Of a stretch of 64,000 bases of DNA, positions 46,067-54,329 are shown one piece after another. The translations under genes were made by a program, and so were the position numbers. The notes beneath the pieces were generated by a model. The model was not told where the DNA came from. It searched no databases and was given only the letters and a program-made list of their open reading frames with translations. This DNA comes from Roseibium aggregatum IAM 12614 (GTDB lineage: Bacteria > Pseudomonadota > Alphaproteobacteria > Rhizobiales > Stappiaceae), in assembly GCF_000168975.1 (NCBI RefSeq), contig NZ_AAUW01000002.1, positions 248,001-312,000 of the forward strand, given 5' to 3'. Each line of letters starts with the position of its first letter. Within the stretch, counting starts at the first letter, position 1.

Positions 46067-47020
46067 CTAGATCCGCTCGATGATACGTTCGCCGAAGAGG
46101 CCCTGTGGCCGGAACAGAAGGAAGATCAGGGCGATGATGTAGGCGAGCCAGGATTCGATCCCGCCACCGACAAGACCACCCCAGTAGAGTTCGCCGATCT
46201 TCTCGCCGAAGCCGATGATCAGGCCACCGACGATGGCGCCCGGGATCGACGTGAAGCCACCGAGGATCAGCACCGGCAAGGCCTTGAACGCGACGATTTC
46301 CAGCGCGAAGGACACATCGGACCGCGCGCCCCACATGATGCCTGTCGCCAGAGCCACGAGGCCGGCTGCGAACCAGACGATCGCCCAGATCTGGTTGAGT
46401 GAGATCCCGACGGAGAGAGCGGCCTGGTGATCGTCCGCCACGGCCCGCAGGGCTCGTCCGATCCGCGTCTTGTTGAAGAAGACGCCGAGCGCCGTCACCA
46501 TCACCACCGCGATCACGGCTGCGGCAATGTCGATATGCTGCAGGATGACGAGACCCCGGTCGCCGAATTCGAAGGCGGTCGACCCGGTCGGCAGCCCCAG
46601 TTGTTCGGTGATCATCTGCTTCGGCTCGCCGCCGAAGACGAATTCGCCGAAACCGACGAGGAAATACGTCAGGCCGATGGTGGCCATCAGCAAAATGATT
46701 TCCGGCTGGTTGACCAGAGGCCGCATGACCACCCGTTCAACGCCATAGGCCAGAACTCCCATCACGCCGATGGTCAGGATCAGCGCCAGATAGGCGGGTA
46801 CGCCGTTTTCGTTGAGGCCCACCAGCGTCAGGCCGGCGAACACTACCATGATGCCCTGGGCGAAGTTGAACACCCCGGACGCCTTGAAGATCAGCACGAA
46901 GCCCAGTGCGATCAGCGCGTAGAGAATTCCGGCGACGAAACCTTCCCACAGGACCTGCAGGAAGAAATCCGGCATCTGGTACATCTGTACGAAGGGATCG
47001 ATGAAAATATCGTAGAGCAT
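46067..47020 (-). CDS. livH: Branched-chain amino-acid-type ABC permease (LivH)
   Basis: A 317-residue permease with the LivH motifs ILYALIALGFVLIFKASGVFNFAQG and GRALRAVADDHQAALSVGI. The GGFTSIPGAIVGGLIIGFGE segment completes it. It lies 12 bp after livG. Confidence 0.95.
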   Translation of the reverse strand: MLYDIFIDPFVQMYQMPDFFLQVLWEGFVAGILYALIALGFVLIFKASGVFNFAQGIMVVFAGLTLVGLNENGVPAYLALILTIGVMGVLAYGVERVVMRPLVNQPEIILLMATIGLTYFLVGFGEFVFGGEPKQMITEQLGLPTGSTAFEFGDRGLVILQHIDIAAAVIAVVMVTALGVFFNKTRIGRALRAVADDHQAALSVGISLNQIWAIVWFAAGLVALATGIMWGARSDVSFALEIVAFKALPVLILGGFTSIPGAIVGGLIIGFGEKIGELYWGGLVGGGIESWLAYIIALIFLLFRPQGLFGERIIERI

Positions 47021-47032
47021 GGTTCGTCCCTC

Positions 47033-47860
47033 CTAGTGGCTCACACCGAGATAAGCGTCGATAACGGCCTGGCTGGCCTGCACTTCCTCCGGTGGCCCGT
47101 CGGCGATCTTCTTGCCGTAGTCGAGCACGACCACCCGGTCGGAGAGATCCATGACAACGCCCATGTCGTGTTCGATGAGGGCGATCGTCGTGCCGAATTC
47201 TTGGTTTACGTCGATGATGAACCGGCTCATGTCTTCTTTTTCTTCCAGGTTCATGCCGGCCATCGGTTCGTCGAGCAGCAACAGGTCCGGTTCCATTGCC
47301 AGCGCGCGGCCGAGTTCGACCCGCTTCTGCAGGCCGTAGGGCAAACGCCCGACCGGCGTCTTGCGGATCGCCTGAATTTCCAGGAAGTCGATGATGTCCT
47401 CGACCTTGCGCCGATGTTCGATTTCCTCGCGCTCCGCCGGCCCGCGCCACAGAAGCTGCCAGAAGAAGTTCTTGTGCATCCTCAGGGATCTGCCGGACAT
47501 GATGTTGTCCAGCGTGGTCATGCCCTTGAACAGCGCCACGTTCTGGAACGTCCGGGCAATGCCCTGGCTGGCAGCCTCGTAAGGCTTCATCTTGCGGCGC
47601 ACCTGACCCTGCCAGGTGATCGTGCCTTCCTGCGGATGGTAGAAGCCATTGATGACGTTCAGCATCGACGTTTTGCCGGCCCCGTTCGGACCGATGATCG
47701 CGCGGATCTCGCCCTTCTGGATGTCGAACGAAATGTCGGTGATCGCCTTCACCCCGCCGAAGGTCAGCGAGACGTTATCGACCCGCAGAAGCACCTCGCG
47801 CTCCGCCGCCTCCTTTGCGTCTGCCGGCGGCAGCGTCTTTTCCGTAACAAAGGCGTTCAT
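47033..47860 (-). CDS. livG: Branched-chain amino-acid-type ABC ATPase (LivG)
   Basis: A 275-residue ATPase with Walker A GPNGAGKTSMLNVING, GRLPYGLQKRVELGRALAMEPDLLLLDEPMAGMNLEEKED and the H-loop IALIEHDMGVVMDLSDRVVVLDYG. Its start overlaps the stop of the acyl-CoA synthetase gene (ATGA, 47857-47860), coupling them. Confidence 0.95.
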   Translation of the reverse strand: MNAFVTEKTLPPADAKEAAEREVLLRVDNVSLTFGGVKAITDISFDIQKGEIRAIIGPNGAGKTSMLNVINGFYHPQEGTITWQGQVRRKMKPYEAASQGIARTFQNVALFKGMTTLDNIMSGRSLRMHKNFFWQLLWRGPAEREEIEHRRKVEDIIDFLEIQAIRKTPVGRLPYGLQKRVELGRALAMEPDLLLLDEPMAGMNLEEKEDMSRFIIDVNQEFGTTIALIEHDMGVVMDLSDRVVVLDYGKKIADGPPEEVQASQAVIDAYLGVSH

Positions 47861-49842
47861 TCGGCGGCCTCCTGTACGCCCGCTCCGGCGTCATGGGTGG
47901 TCATTTCGCGGATCTCGACGGTGGCTTCGATGGTTCCCTTGCGGCCGTCTTCGTAGGTCACTTCCGTGCGCACATGCTTGGAGGTGGATCCATCGTAAAG
48001 CGCGTCGATCAGCGGACCGTAACGTTCGGCAATAAAGCTCCGGCGAACCTTCTGCGTCCGGGTCAGTTCGCCGTCATCCGCATCCAGTTCCTTGTGCAGG
48101 ATCAGGAACCGCTTGATCTGCGCACCCGCCATCATCGGTTCGCGGGCGAGATCCCGGTTCACCTGATCGACATGGCTTTCGATCATGCCATAGACATCGC
48201 GGTGGGCGGCAAGTTCCTGATAGGACGCATAATTGACGTTGTTGCGCTCCGCCCAGGAGCCGACCGCGGTCAGATCGATGTTGATGAAGACCGCCACCAT
48301 GTCCTTCTCGTGACCGAAGGCAACCGCCTCCTTGATGTTGGGGAAGAACTTCAGCTTGTTCTCGATGTATTTCGGCGCGAACAGCGCACCGTCATTGAGC
48401 TTGCCGACATCCTTGGCGCGGTCGATGATCTTCAGGTGGCCGTTCTCGGCGATAATGCCCGCGTCGCCCGTGTGCACCCAGCCGTCCGGCGTCTTGGTGC
48501 TGGCGGTCGCTTCGTCGTTCTTGAAATAGCCGACGAAAACGCCCGGCGACCGGTACATCACTTCGCCGCTTTCGGCGATCTTCAGTTCCACATCGGGGGC
48601 AGGTTTGCCAACCGTGTCACCGAAGATCTCGCCGTCGGGCTGCAGCGTGATATAGACGCTGGCTTCCGTCTGGCCATAGAGCTGCTTGAGGTTGAGGCCG
48701 AGCGAGCGGAAGAACTGAAAGATCTCCGGCCCGATGGCTTCCCCGGCCGTGTAGCCGACCTTCATCCGGGTGAGGCCCATGCGGTTCTTGAGCGGCCCAT
48801 AGACGCAGAACTCGCCGAGGGCATAGAGCACTCGGTCCTTCAGACCGACCTTCTCACCGTTCAGGATCTTCTCGCCCACCTTGCGGGCGACATCCATGAA
48901 ATAGTCGAACATCGCGCGCTTGGCTTTGCCGGCATCTTCCATGCGCACCATGATCCGGGTCAGCATGTTCTCGAACACGCGCGGCGGTGCGAAGAAATAG
49001 GTCGGCGCGATTTCAAGCCGGTCCACATCGATCGTGTCCATGCTTTCCGGGCAGTTGACGCAATAGGCGGCGGTAAAGGCCTGCGCCAGCGAAAACACAT
49101 GGTCGCCGATCCAGGCCATCGGCAGATAGGCGAGCACTTCCTCGGTCTCGTTCAGGTGGTCGAACTTGTTGCCGTTACGCGCCGAAATTATGAGATTGTC
49201 GAAGGACAGCATCACGCCCTTCGGCCGCCCGGTGGTGCCGGAGGTGTAGAGCATCACCGCAATGTCGGAGCCCTTGGCCGCCCGGAACCCGGCCTCCCAG
49301 TCGGCCGCCAGAGACGGCGTTGCCGAAATCAGTTCCCTGCCCTTGTCCTGGACCGAAGCATAGCTGTGCAGGTGCGCGTGATCGTAGTCGCGCAGGCCGC
49401 GCGGCTCGTCATAGATGATCTCGCTGAGTGATTTCACCTCGTCCGCCATCGACAGCAGCTTGTCGACCTGCTCCTGATCCTCGACCACCGCGAAGGTGAC
49501 TTCGGCATGTCCGAGCACGAAGGCCATTTCCTCGGCAACACTGTCCGAATAGACAGGTACCGGAACGGCGCCGAGCGCCTGTGCGGCGACCATTGCCCAG
49601 TAAAGCCTCGGACGGTTGGCGCCGACGATGGCGATCTTGTCTCCGGCCTTCAGACCCAGAGATTTCAAACCGATGGAGAATGCGCGGATTTCTTCACACA
49701 CCTCGGTCCAGGTCCAGCTTTGCCAGATCCCGAAATCCTTTTCCCGGAACGCTGTCCGGTCACCGAAGACTTGCGCATTGCGCATGAGAATCTTCGGAAA
49801 GGTGTCCTCCTCGCGCGATGAAGCGCTGGCCGACCCTACCAT
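47857..49842 (-). CDS. Long-chain acyl-CoA synthetase-like AMP-forming ligase
   Basis: A 661-residue ligase with the adenylation signature MLYTSGTTGRPKGVMLSFDN, LYGQTEASVYITL and YRSPGVFVGYFKNDEATASTKTPDGWVHTGDAG. The closing KDVGKLNDGALFAPKYIENKLK carries the variable lysine region. It belongs to the FadD15-like group that activates medium- or long-chain or aryl acids. The ATG at 49842 follows GGGGAAG. As the first gene of the cluster it suggests the transporter substrate is an acid that is activated after uptake. Confidence 0.92.
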   Translation of the reverse strand: MVGSASASSREEDTFPKILMRNAQVFGDRTAFREKDFGIWQSWTWTEVCEEIRAFSIGLKSLGLKAGDKIAIVGANRPRLYWAMVAAQALGAVPVPVYSDSVAEEMAFVLGHAEVTFAVVEDQEQVDKLLSMADEVKSLSEIIYDEPRGLRDYDHAHLHSYASVQDKGRELISATPSLAADWEAGFRAAKGSDIAVMLYTSGTTGRPKGVMLSFDNLIISARNGNKFDHLNETEEVLAYLPMAWIGDHVFSLAQAFTAAYCVNCPESMDTIDVDRLEIAPTYFFAPPRVFENMLTRIMVRMEDAGKAKRAMFDYFMDVARKVGEKILNGEKVGLKDRVLYALGEFCVYGPLKNRMGLTRMKVGYTAGEAIGPEIFQFFRSLGLNLKQLYGQTEASVYITLQPDGEIFGDTVGKPAPDVELKIAESGEVMYRSPGVFVGYFKNDEATASTKTPDGWVHTGDAGIIAENGHLKIIDRAKDVGKLNDGALFAPKYIENKLKFFPNIKEAVAFGHEKDMVAVFINIDLTAVGSWAERNNVNYASYQELAAHRDVYGMIESHVDQVNRDLAREPMMAGAQIKRFLILHKELDADDGELTRTQKVRRSFIAERYGPLIDALYDGSTSKHVRTEVTYEDGRKGTIEATVEIREMTTHDAGAGVQEAAE

Positions 49843-50159
49843 GAACTGTTTCTTCCCCTGAAGCACCCTGCGTTCGGATGAACACAGATGAGATGCCACG
49901 TCATTTTTGTCGATCAACAGTCCGCTGTCCGGCACGTTTGACCGTAAGCGGCTTGATCTGGAAGGCGCCCCAATTGTTCGGGGTCGTTACCTGAAGGGTA
50001 TGAAACAATCTGACGCGCCAACCTTCAACCGGTAAATTGTTAAAGGTGAATAGGCCAGGAGCTCCAAACCCGATAGACGCAGGCTAGGAGGCCGGATTTT
50101 CAGCAATATGTTTCAATCATGTCGAATTGTTGCAATTGCGCTGCAGGTGCGAAAGGCAC
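49843..50159. other. Upstream region of the acyl-CoA synthetase/liv cluster
   Basis: 317 bp without a gene. It should hold the cluster promoter (minus strand). No clear -35/-10 pair or operator stood out. It ends at the left terminal repeat of the miniature element. Confidence 0.5.
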
Positions 50160-50194
50160 CCTAGGGCGTGGCCTCATAAATGAAGACGAAATGG
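50160..50194 (+). repeat. Left terminal inverted repeat of the element
   Basis: 35 bp, differing from the right repeat only at 50167. Confidence 0.85.
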
Positions 50195-50395
50195 CGTGAG
50201 AAATGGCGAAGCCGCGTTAGGAAGGGTGCGCTGAGCGGGCTTTCTGCCCGGTCAAGCAGGTTGACGTCACGCGGTGAAGCCATTTCCACGTCCTTCGGAT
50301 TTGACCGGATTGGTCCTCCTCGGCGTTGCGAAAGCTTGAAAATGAGCCACATTTCCTGCGCTGCCGCGCCTTGAGGCAGACCAATCCGCCTCAAA

Positions 50396-50430
50396 CCATT
50401 TCGTCTTCATTTATGAGGCCACACCCTAGG
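50396..50430 (-). repeat. Right terminal inverted repeat of the element
   Basis: 35 bp. The TAG inside it (50426-50428, minus strand) is the stop codon of the LacI-family gene. Confidence 0.85.
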
Positions 50431-51454
50431 CAAGCGGCATCGCACTCTTGCGCACGACCAGCCATGGCTCGAGCTGAACGCTGCCATTGTCTTGCCTCTC
50501 TCCGCCGAGAAGGTTGAGCAGCAGCTTTGCCGCCTGCTCGCCAACCGCGCGGCGGGGCTGGTGGATCGTCGTCAGCGGCGGCAGGTAATGCGCCGCGATG
50601 TCGATATCGTCGAATCCGACCACCGAAACATCTTCCGGAACGCGAATGCCGGCTTCGTTCAGCGTGGAAATGAAGCCGAAGGCGGTCCGGTCGCTGGCAC
50701 AGAAAACTGCGGTTGGCCGGTCTGGCAGCTCCATCCAGGCCTTCGCGGCCCTGACACCGGCATCCAGGGTGTAATCCCCTTCGAAGATCCAGGCTTTCGC
50801 CGGGTCGAGGCCCGCGCCCCCCAACGTTGCCCGGAACCCGTCAAGCCGGTCCCGGCCGGGCTTGTGCGACAGCAGTCCCGTGACATGGCCGATCTTAGAA
50901 TGTTTCAACTCGAGCAGGTGAGACACCGCCAGATCCGCGCCCATCAGATTATCGACTACGGAGATGGGAACGGCCGGATCGTCGCTCCACTCGCCGGCAA
51001 GGACGATCGGCGGCGCTTTTGGGTTGGACGCCCTGATCCGGGAAATCGAGAAATGCCCGTCCAGAATCACGATCCCGTCGCAATTGTTCTTGCTGAAATA
51101 ATCGCTCAGCCGCGAATGCGACATGGACGGTTTGCGGGTGTCGGCAATCAGCACCTTCAACTGCCGTTCCGCGCAGACTGTTTCGATGCCCTGCAGAATA
51201 TTTGAAAAGTGGGAGTTGCCGATATCGGGAACGAGGGCAACGATTGTTCCTGTGTCCCGGCGACGGAGATTGCGCGCCGCATGATTGAGGACATAGCCGG
51301 TCTTCTCGACCGCCTCGGATACCCGGCGTCTTGTTTCGGCGGTCACCCTGTCCGGCGTCGTCAACGCACGGCTGACCGTCGCCGTCGACACATTGGCTGC
51401 GCGAGCGACATCCTGAACTGTGGGATTTTTCTTTTTGAATTCGGACTTTGGCAT
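50426..51454 (-). CDS. LacI-family transcriptional regulator
   Basis: A 342-residue repressor with an N-terminal LacI helix-turn-helix and hinge: [55 protein letters not shown] periplasmic-binding-type sensor domain follows ([73 protein letters not shown]). The stop codon lies in the target-site CTAG of the miniature element, so the last few residues may have been altered by the insertion. No sugar operon is adjacent, and the target is unknown. The start is the ATG before PKSEFKKKN. Confidence 0.9.
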   Translation of the reverse strand: MPKSEFKKKNPTVQDVARAANVSTATVSRALTTPDRVTAETRRRVSEAVEKTGYVLNHAARNLRRRDTGTIVALVPDIGNSHFSNILQGIETVCAERQLKVLIADTRKPSMSHSRLSDYFSKNNCDGIVILDGHFSISRIRASNPKAPPIVLAGEWSDDPAVPISVVDNLMGADLAVSHLLELKHSKIGHVTGLLSHKPGRDRLDGFRATLGGAGLDPAKAWIFEGDYTLDAGVRAAKAWMELPDRPTAVFCASDRTAFGFISTLNEAGIRVPEDVSVVGFDDIDIAAHYLPPLTTIHQPRRAVGEQAAKLLLNLLGGERQDNGSVQLEPWLVVRKSAMPLA

Positions 51455-51610
51455 TTGCGCGAATGTTAGCCGAGAACATTCTGGCGCCGCACGTTTTTTC
51501 AAACGCGGAGGAAAAGAATTTTTCCGACCGGATGTCTCCACAGTCCGGATACACATCTGCCAGTCAGGTCTTTCCTGCAAGACCACTGTGCCCCGCCCCG
51601 AAACGGGGGA

Positions 51611-51671
51611 GGCCCGGCAGTTTGGAGTCTGCCGGGCCGATTGACTGACTGGAGGTCATTTTTAGTCAGTC
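51611..51671. terminator. Tandem hairpins downstream of the porin gene
   Basis: GCCCGGCAG/CTGCCGGGC (51611-51636) and GACTGACT/AGTCAGTC (51643-51671) lie between the LacI and porin genes. Neither has a run of T residues in the right place, so termination is only likely. Confidence 0.5.
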
Positions 51672-51688
51672 AGAGTCTAACCATAAGA

Positions 51689-52819
51689 TTAGAACGTGCG
51701 CTGCATACGAACACCGAAGAGGAGTTCGTCCTGGTCGCCCTGAGTGTCGGTGTCGACGTTTGCGTAACCAACGTCAGCACCCATCACGAAGCCGGAGACC
51801 GGCTCCCACTGAACGGAACCGTCGATTGCGTAACGGGTCACGTCGTTCAGGCCAGCGGCGGCGTCGATGTCGGCATAGGAACCGTCAAGCGCGAGGCCGA
51901 TCGTGGAAGTTGCCTGGATGTAGGCGCCAGCGGACAGCGAGTAACCGGTGGAGGTGTCGCCGCCGTTGTAGTCGGCTACGCCGTCATACGTGGTGATGTA
52001 GGACAGAGCGCCGTCAGCGTAGAAGCCCTGGAAGAAGATGTTCGAACCGGAGTTGAGCATCGGCAGGTTGATGGCAGCGCCACCGCCAACTGCCCAACCA
52101 AGGGAGTCTTCACCACCATTGTTGGTGCGGTTGGCTGCTGCATCCGGGTAAACCTGGTGCAGAGCACCGGACAGCTGTGCGGAACCCCAACCCTGGGAAA
52201 CGCCGAGAGCTGCAACGACGTCAGGGGTACGGGTGCCGCCGTAGTTGCCGTATTCACGATCGGAACGGTCTTCCAGAGCGATGGTCGCGGAGAAGCCGTT
52301 GCCGAAAGCTGCGGTGTAAGCGATCTGGTTGGTCGTTACGTCGGACCAGTCACGATCGACGACACCGACAAAAGCCTGACCGGTGAAGATGTCGAAGTTC
52401 GAGGTCAAACGACCAGCCGTCAGACCGCCCCACTGAATGTAGGCGTTGTCCAGCGTGGTGCTGTTTTCACCGTTGGTAACGGTGGAGTAGATGGACACGT
52501 AGGTGCGCAGGGTACCGAATTCGGTTGCTGTGCGAGCGTCCAGGTACAGGTAGCCGCGAGACAGCCAGGAATAACCATCGGAATCGCGGTCACTGAATGC
52601 GCCATCTTCCAGAACGTTGTTGACAACGACCTGGGTACGAACACGGCCACCAACGCGCAGGCAGGTTTCGGTGCCCGGGATGTAGTAGAAGCGTGCGCCG
52701 TATGCGTCACAAACGCGAACATAGTCGACCGGCTCCGGTGCTACCGGAAGGTCAGCCGCCTGGGCGGTGGTGGCAGCAGCAGCTGCGGCCGCGCCGAGCA
52801 TCAGACTCTTGAGTTTCAT
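51689..52819 (-). CDS. Alphaproteobacterial porin (Porin_2-like)
   Basis: A 376-residue outer-membrane porin. It has a signal peptide (KLKSLMLGAAAAAAATTAQA), the conserved mature start ADLPVAPEPVDYVRVCDAYGARFYYIPGTETCLRVGGRVR with two cysteines, repeated amphipathic strands and the terminal aromatic strand ELLFGVRMQRTF. It is probably a trimeric general porin. GGAG 8 bp before the ATG supports the start. Upstream lies a large AT-rich region. Confidence 0.93.
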   Translation of the reverse strand: MKLKSLMLGAAAAAAATTAQAADLPVAPEPVDYVRVCDAYGARFYYIPGTETCLRVGGRVRTQVVVNNVLEDGAFSDRDSDGYSWLSRGYLYLDARTATEFGTLRTYVSIYSTVTNGENSTTLDNAYIQWGGLTAGRLTSNFDIFTGQAFVGVVDRDWSDVTTNQIAYTAAFGNGFSATIALEDRSDREYGNYGGTRTPDVVAALGVSQGWGSAQLSGALHQVYPDAAANRTNNGGEDSLGWAVGGGAAINLPMLNSGSNIFFQGFYADGALSYITTYDGVADYNGGDTSTGYSLSAGAYIQATSTIGLALDGSYADIDAAAGLNDVTRYAIDGSVQWEPVSGFVMGADVGYANVDTDTQGDQDELLFGVRMQRTF

Positions 52820-53546
52820 TACATTACTCCAGTTTCAAATTCGGTCGGAAGGCTGAAGGAACGGATTCGAATACTTTGACGCGACCCCTTCAAACTAACC
52901 CTTAGACTACCAACAACAAGCATTTACTTGCACCCCGTTGGCCGTCTCCGCATCAAAAAGCCAGTTCCAACGCAGGAATTCAAGTGCGAATTTCCCTCCG
53001 GAGAACATTGGAATTTGGAGTCATATTTTTGCAACACATTGAAAATCAGCCATTTTTTACAATTTTTCACTTTTTCATTTTTCCCCTTGAACTCCCCGAA
53101 CTCCATCCCCATATGGCTTGCCCCACACTACTTTAAATACTTTACGAATATTTAGGTGTTTTTTCTTTGATTTGCTTCATCGGAAATGAAGAAATTCGTG
53201 ACTACACTGTTCAGTGTACAGATTACAGAGTCAACGCAATCAAGAAAGAAGAAATCATAGAATTGATTTTGTCAGATATTCCTGGGGTTTTTCGGGGCTT
53301 TCTGAACAAATCAAAATTTGCGATCAGTATTTCTTGAAAACTACAGTCGGGATTATGCAAAACGAAAACCCTCGGGTTTCCTAAATCAGTGAAAATCTCT
53401 CGACAGAATTTTTATTTGATAAAATTGTGATAGCTACTTGAAAACGGAAGTCATTGGGGAAATATATTTGGGACGGATTGCCTGCGCGCGCGGCACCGCC
53501 CTGCCCACGCCCCTCTCCAGCCCCCAATTTCGGAAAAGGAAGTCCC
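52820..53546. other. AT-rich gene-free region between porin and mucR
   Basis: 727 bp, markedly richer in A and T than the surroundings between about 52920 and 53470. It has A/T tracts and many TA steps. It contains a perfect palindrome (53203-53218) and a hairpin AAACCC/GGGTTT near 53368-53384. Short open frames (for instance 52928-53155) have no family-like sequence. MucR-type proteins bind AT-rich DNA, so autoregulation is plausible. Foreign origin is the alternative. Confidence 0.55.
53203..53218. promoter_or_regulatory. Perfect 16-bp palindrome, likely operator
   Basis: TACACTG-TT-CAGTGTA resembles TetR/AcrR-type operators. No such regulator or efflux gene is nearby. Confidence 0.45.
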
Positions 53547-53969
53547 ATGGCTGAATCAGAAGAAGGCGCGACATACGATTCGCCGAACCTGATGGCACTC
53601 ACCGCGGGAATCGTTTCCAACTACGTGACGAACAATCCGGTACCGCAACAGGACCTGATCGAACTCATTCTCGATGTCCACGTCGCCCTGGAAACTGCAA
53701 CCAACAACACACCAACCGTGTTTCGCGCTCCGCTGGTTCCGGCAGTGCCGATAAAGCAGTCTGTCACACCGGAATTCATCGTCTGTCTCGAGGACGGTAA
53801 GAAGTTCAAGTTCCTGACGCGTCACCTGAAGACGAAATTCAATCTGACGCCGGCAGAATACCGCCGCAAATGGGGCCTGAGCGCGGATTACCCGATGGTT
53901 GCGCCAAACTATGCGCAAAAGCGTGCTGAAATGGCCAAGGCGGCAAAGCTGGGTCACAGGAAACGCTGA
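53547..53969 (+). CDS. mucR: MucR/Ros-family transcriptional regulator with altered zinc site
   Basis: A 140-residue MucR-family DNA-binding protein: N-terminal oligomerisation part (LMALTAGIVSNYVTNNPVPQQDLIELI) and C-terminal zinc-finger-type domain (VCLEDGKKFKFLTRHLKTKFNLTPAEYRRKWGLSADYPMVAPNYAQKRAEMAK). The metal positions read Cys80, Asp83, His93 and Lys97/Phe98 instead of C, C, H, H, so at most three ligands remain. Homologues with such changes fold without zinc. The start follows AAGGAAG. MucR proteins silence AT-rich promoters controlling envelope, motility and cell-cycle genes. Confidence 0.9.
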   Translation: MAESEEGATYDSPNLMALTAGIVSNYVTNNPVPQQDLIELILDVHVALETATNNTPTVFRAPLVPAVPIKQSVTPEFIVCLEDGKKFKFLTRHLKTKFNLTPAEYRRKWGLSADYPMVAPNYAQKRAEMAKAAKLGHRKR

Positions 53970-54018
53970 CGCGTCGACAAGGTTTTGAGGACCGGGTGCG
54001 CAATGCTATATTCCCGGA

Positions 54019-54294
54019 ATGGACTTCAGTCAGATGAAACTCAGCCCGCAGGCCCGCAAGGCGATCATGAAAAACGATCCCTCGGCGCAAATGAAGGCCA
54101 TGGTCGAGCTTGCACCGGGAAAAACCCCCGATGACCTGGCCATGCGCGACACCGGCACAGGCGGTCCGGAACTTTTGTCCTGGAGCCCGAATAGCCGCAT
54201 GATGACGCTTCTGGTCACCGCTGAAACTCTCAACGCGCTCGCCAAGGATTCCGCTGTCACCTATATCCAGGTCGGCGGAGCGATGCGGCGCTGA
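54019..54294 (+). CDS. Small protein resembling a free-standing subtilisin propeptide (I9-like)
   Basis: 91 residues, no signal peptide. The middle (MKAMVELAPGKTPDDLA) and the end (MMTLLVTAETLNALAKDSAVTYIQVGGAMRR) have the layout of an inhibitor I9/subtilisin propeptide: a first strand, helix and last strand ending in V-x-Y-I. The same layout occurs in the N-terminal prodomain of the subtilase encoded convergently 35 bp away (VLVELQTEHPPEAFADF, SLPMNRLVELNGHPLVETVEAGRRW). Stand-alone I9 proteins elsewhere inhibit or chaperone subtilases. The likeness is judged by eye. Confidence 0.65.
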   Translation: MDFSQMKLSPQARKAIMKNDPSAQMKAMVELAPGKTPDDLAMRDTGTGGPELLSWSPNSRMMTLLVTAETLNALAKDSAVTYIQVGGAMRR

Positions 54295-54329
54295 GGGCGC
54301 CGCATCCTGTTATCAAAACGTCCAGACAA

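Larger units (their letters stand above)
50160..50430. mobile_element. MITE-like element with 35-bp terminal inverted repeats
   Basis: The left end 50160-50194 and right end 50396-50430 are inverted repeats matching at 34 of 35 positions (CCTAGGG(C/T)GTGGCCTCAT inward to GACGAAATGG). The outer CTAG at each end fits a 4-bp YTAR target duplication as made by IS5-type transposases. The interior codes for nothing and holds a nested imperfect repeat (about 50201-50218 with 50270-50288) plus a CGGGC/GCCCG hairpin. This is the structure of a non-autonomous miniature element. No transposase is present. Confidence 0.8.

Noticed and set aside
46427-49431. Two ~510-residue plus-strand open frames
   Set aside because: Shadows of livH/livG and the acyl-CoA synthetase in high-GC DNA; rich in His/Arg/Gln with no domain.
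52928-53155. 75-residue plus-strand frame in the AT-rich region
   Set aside because: No ribosome site and a Phe-rich sequence explained by T tracts.
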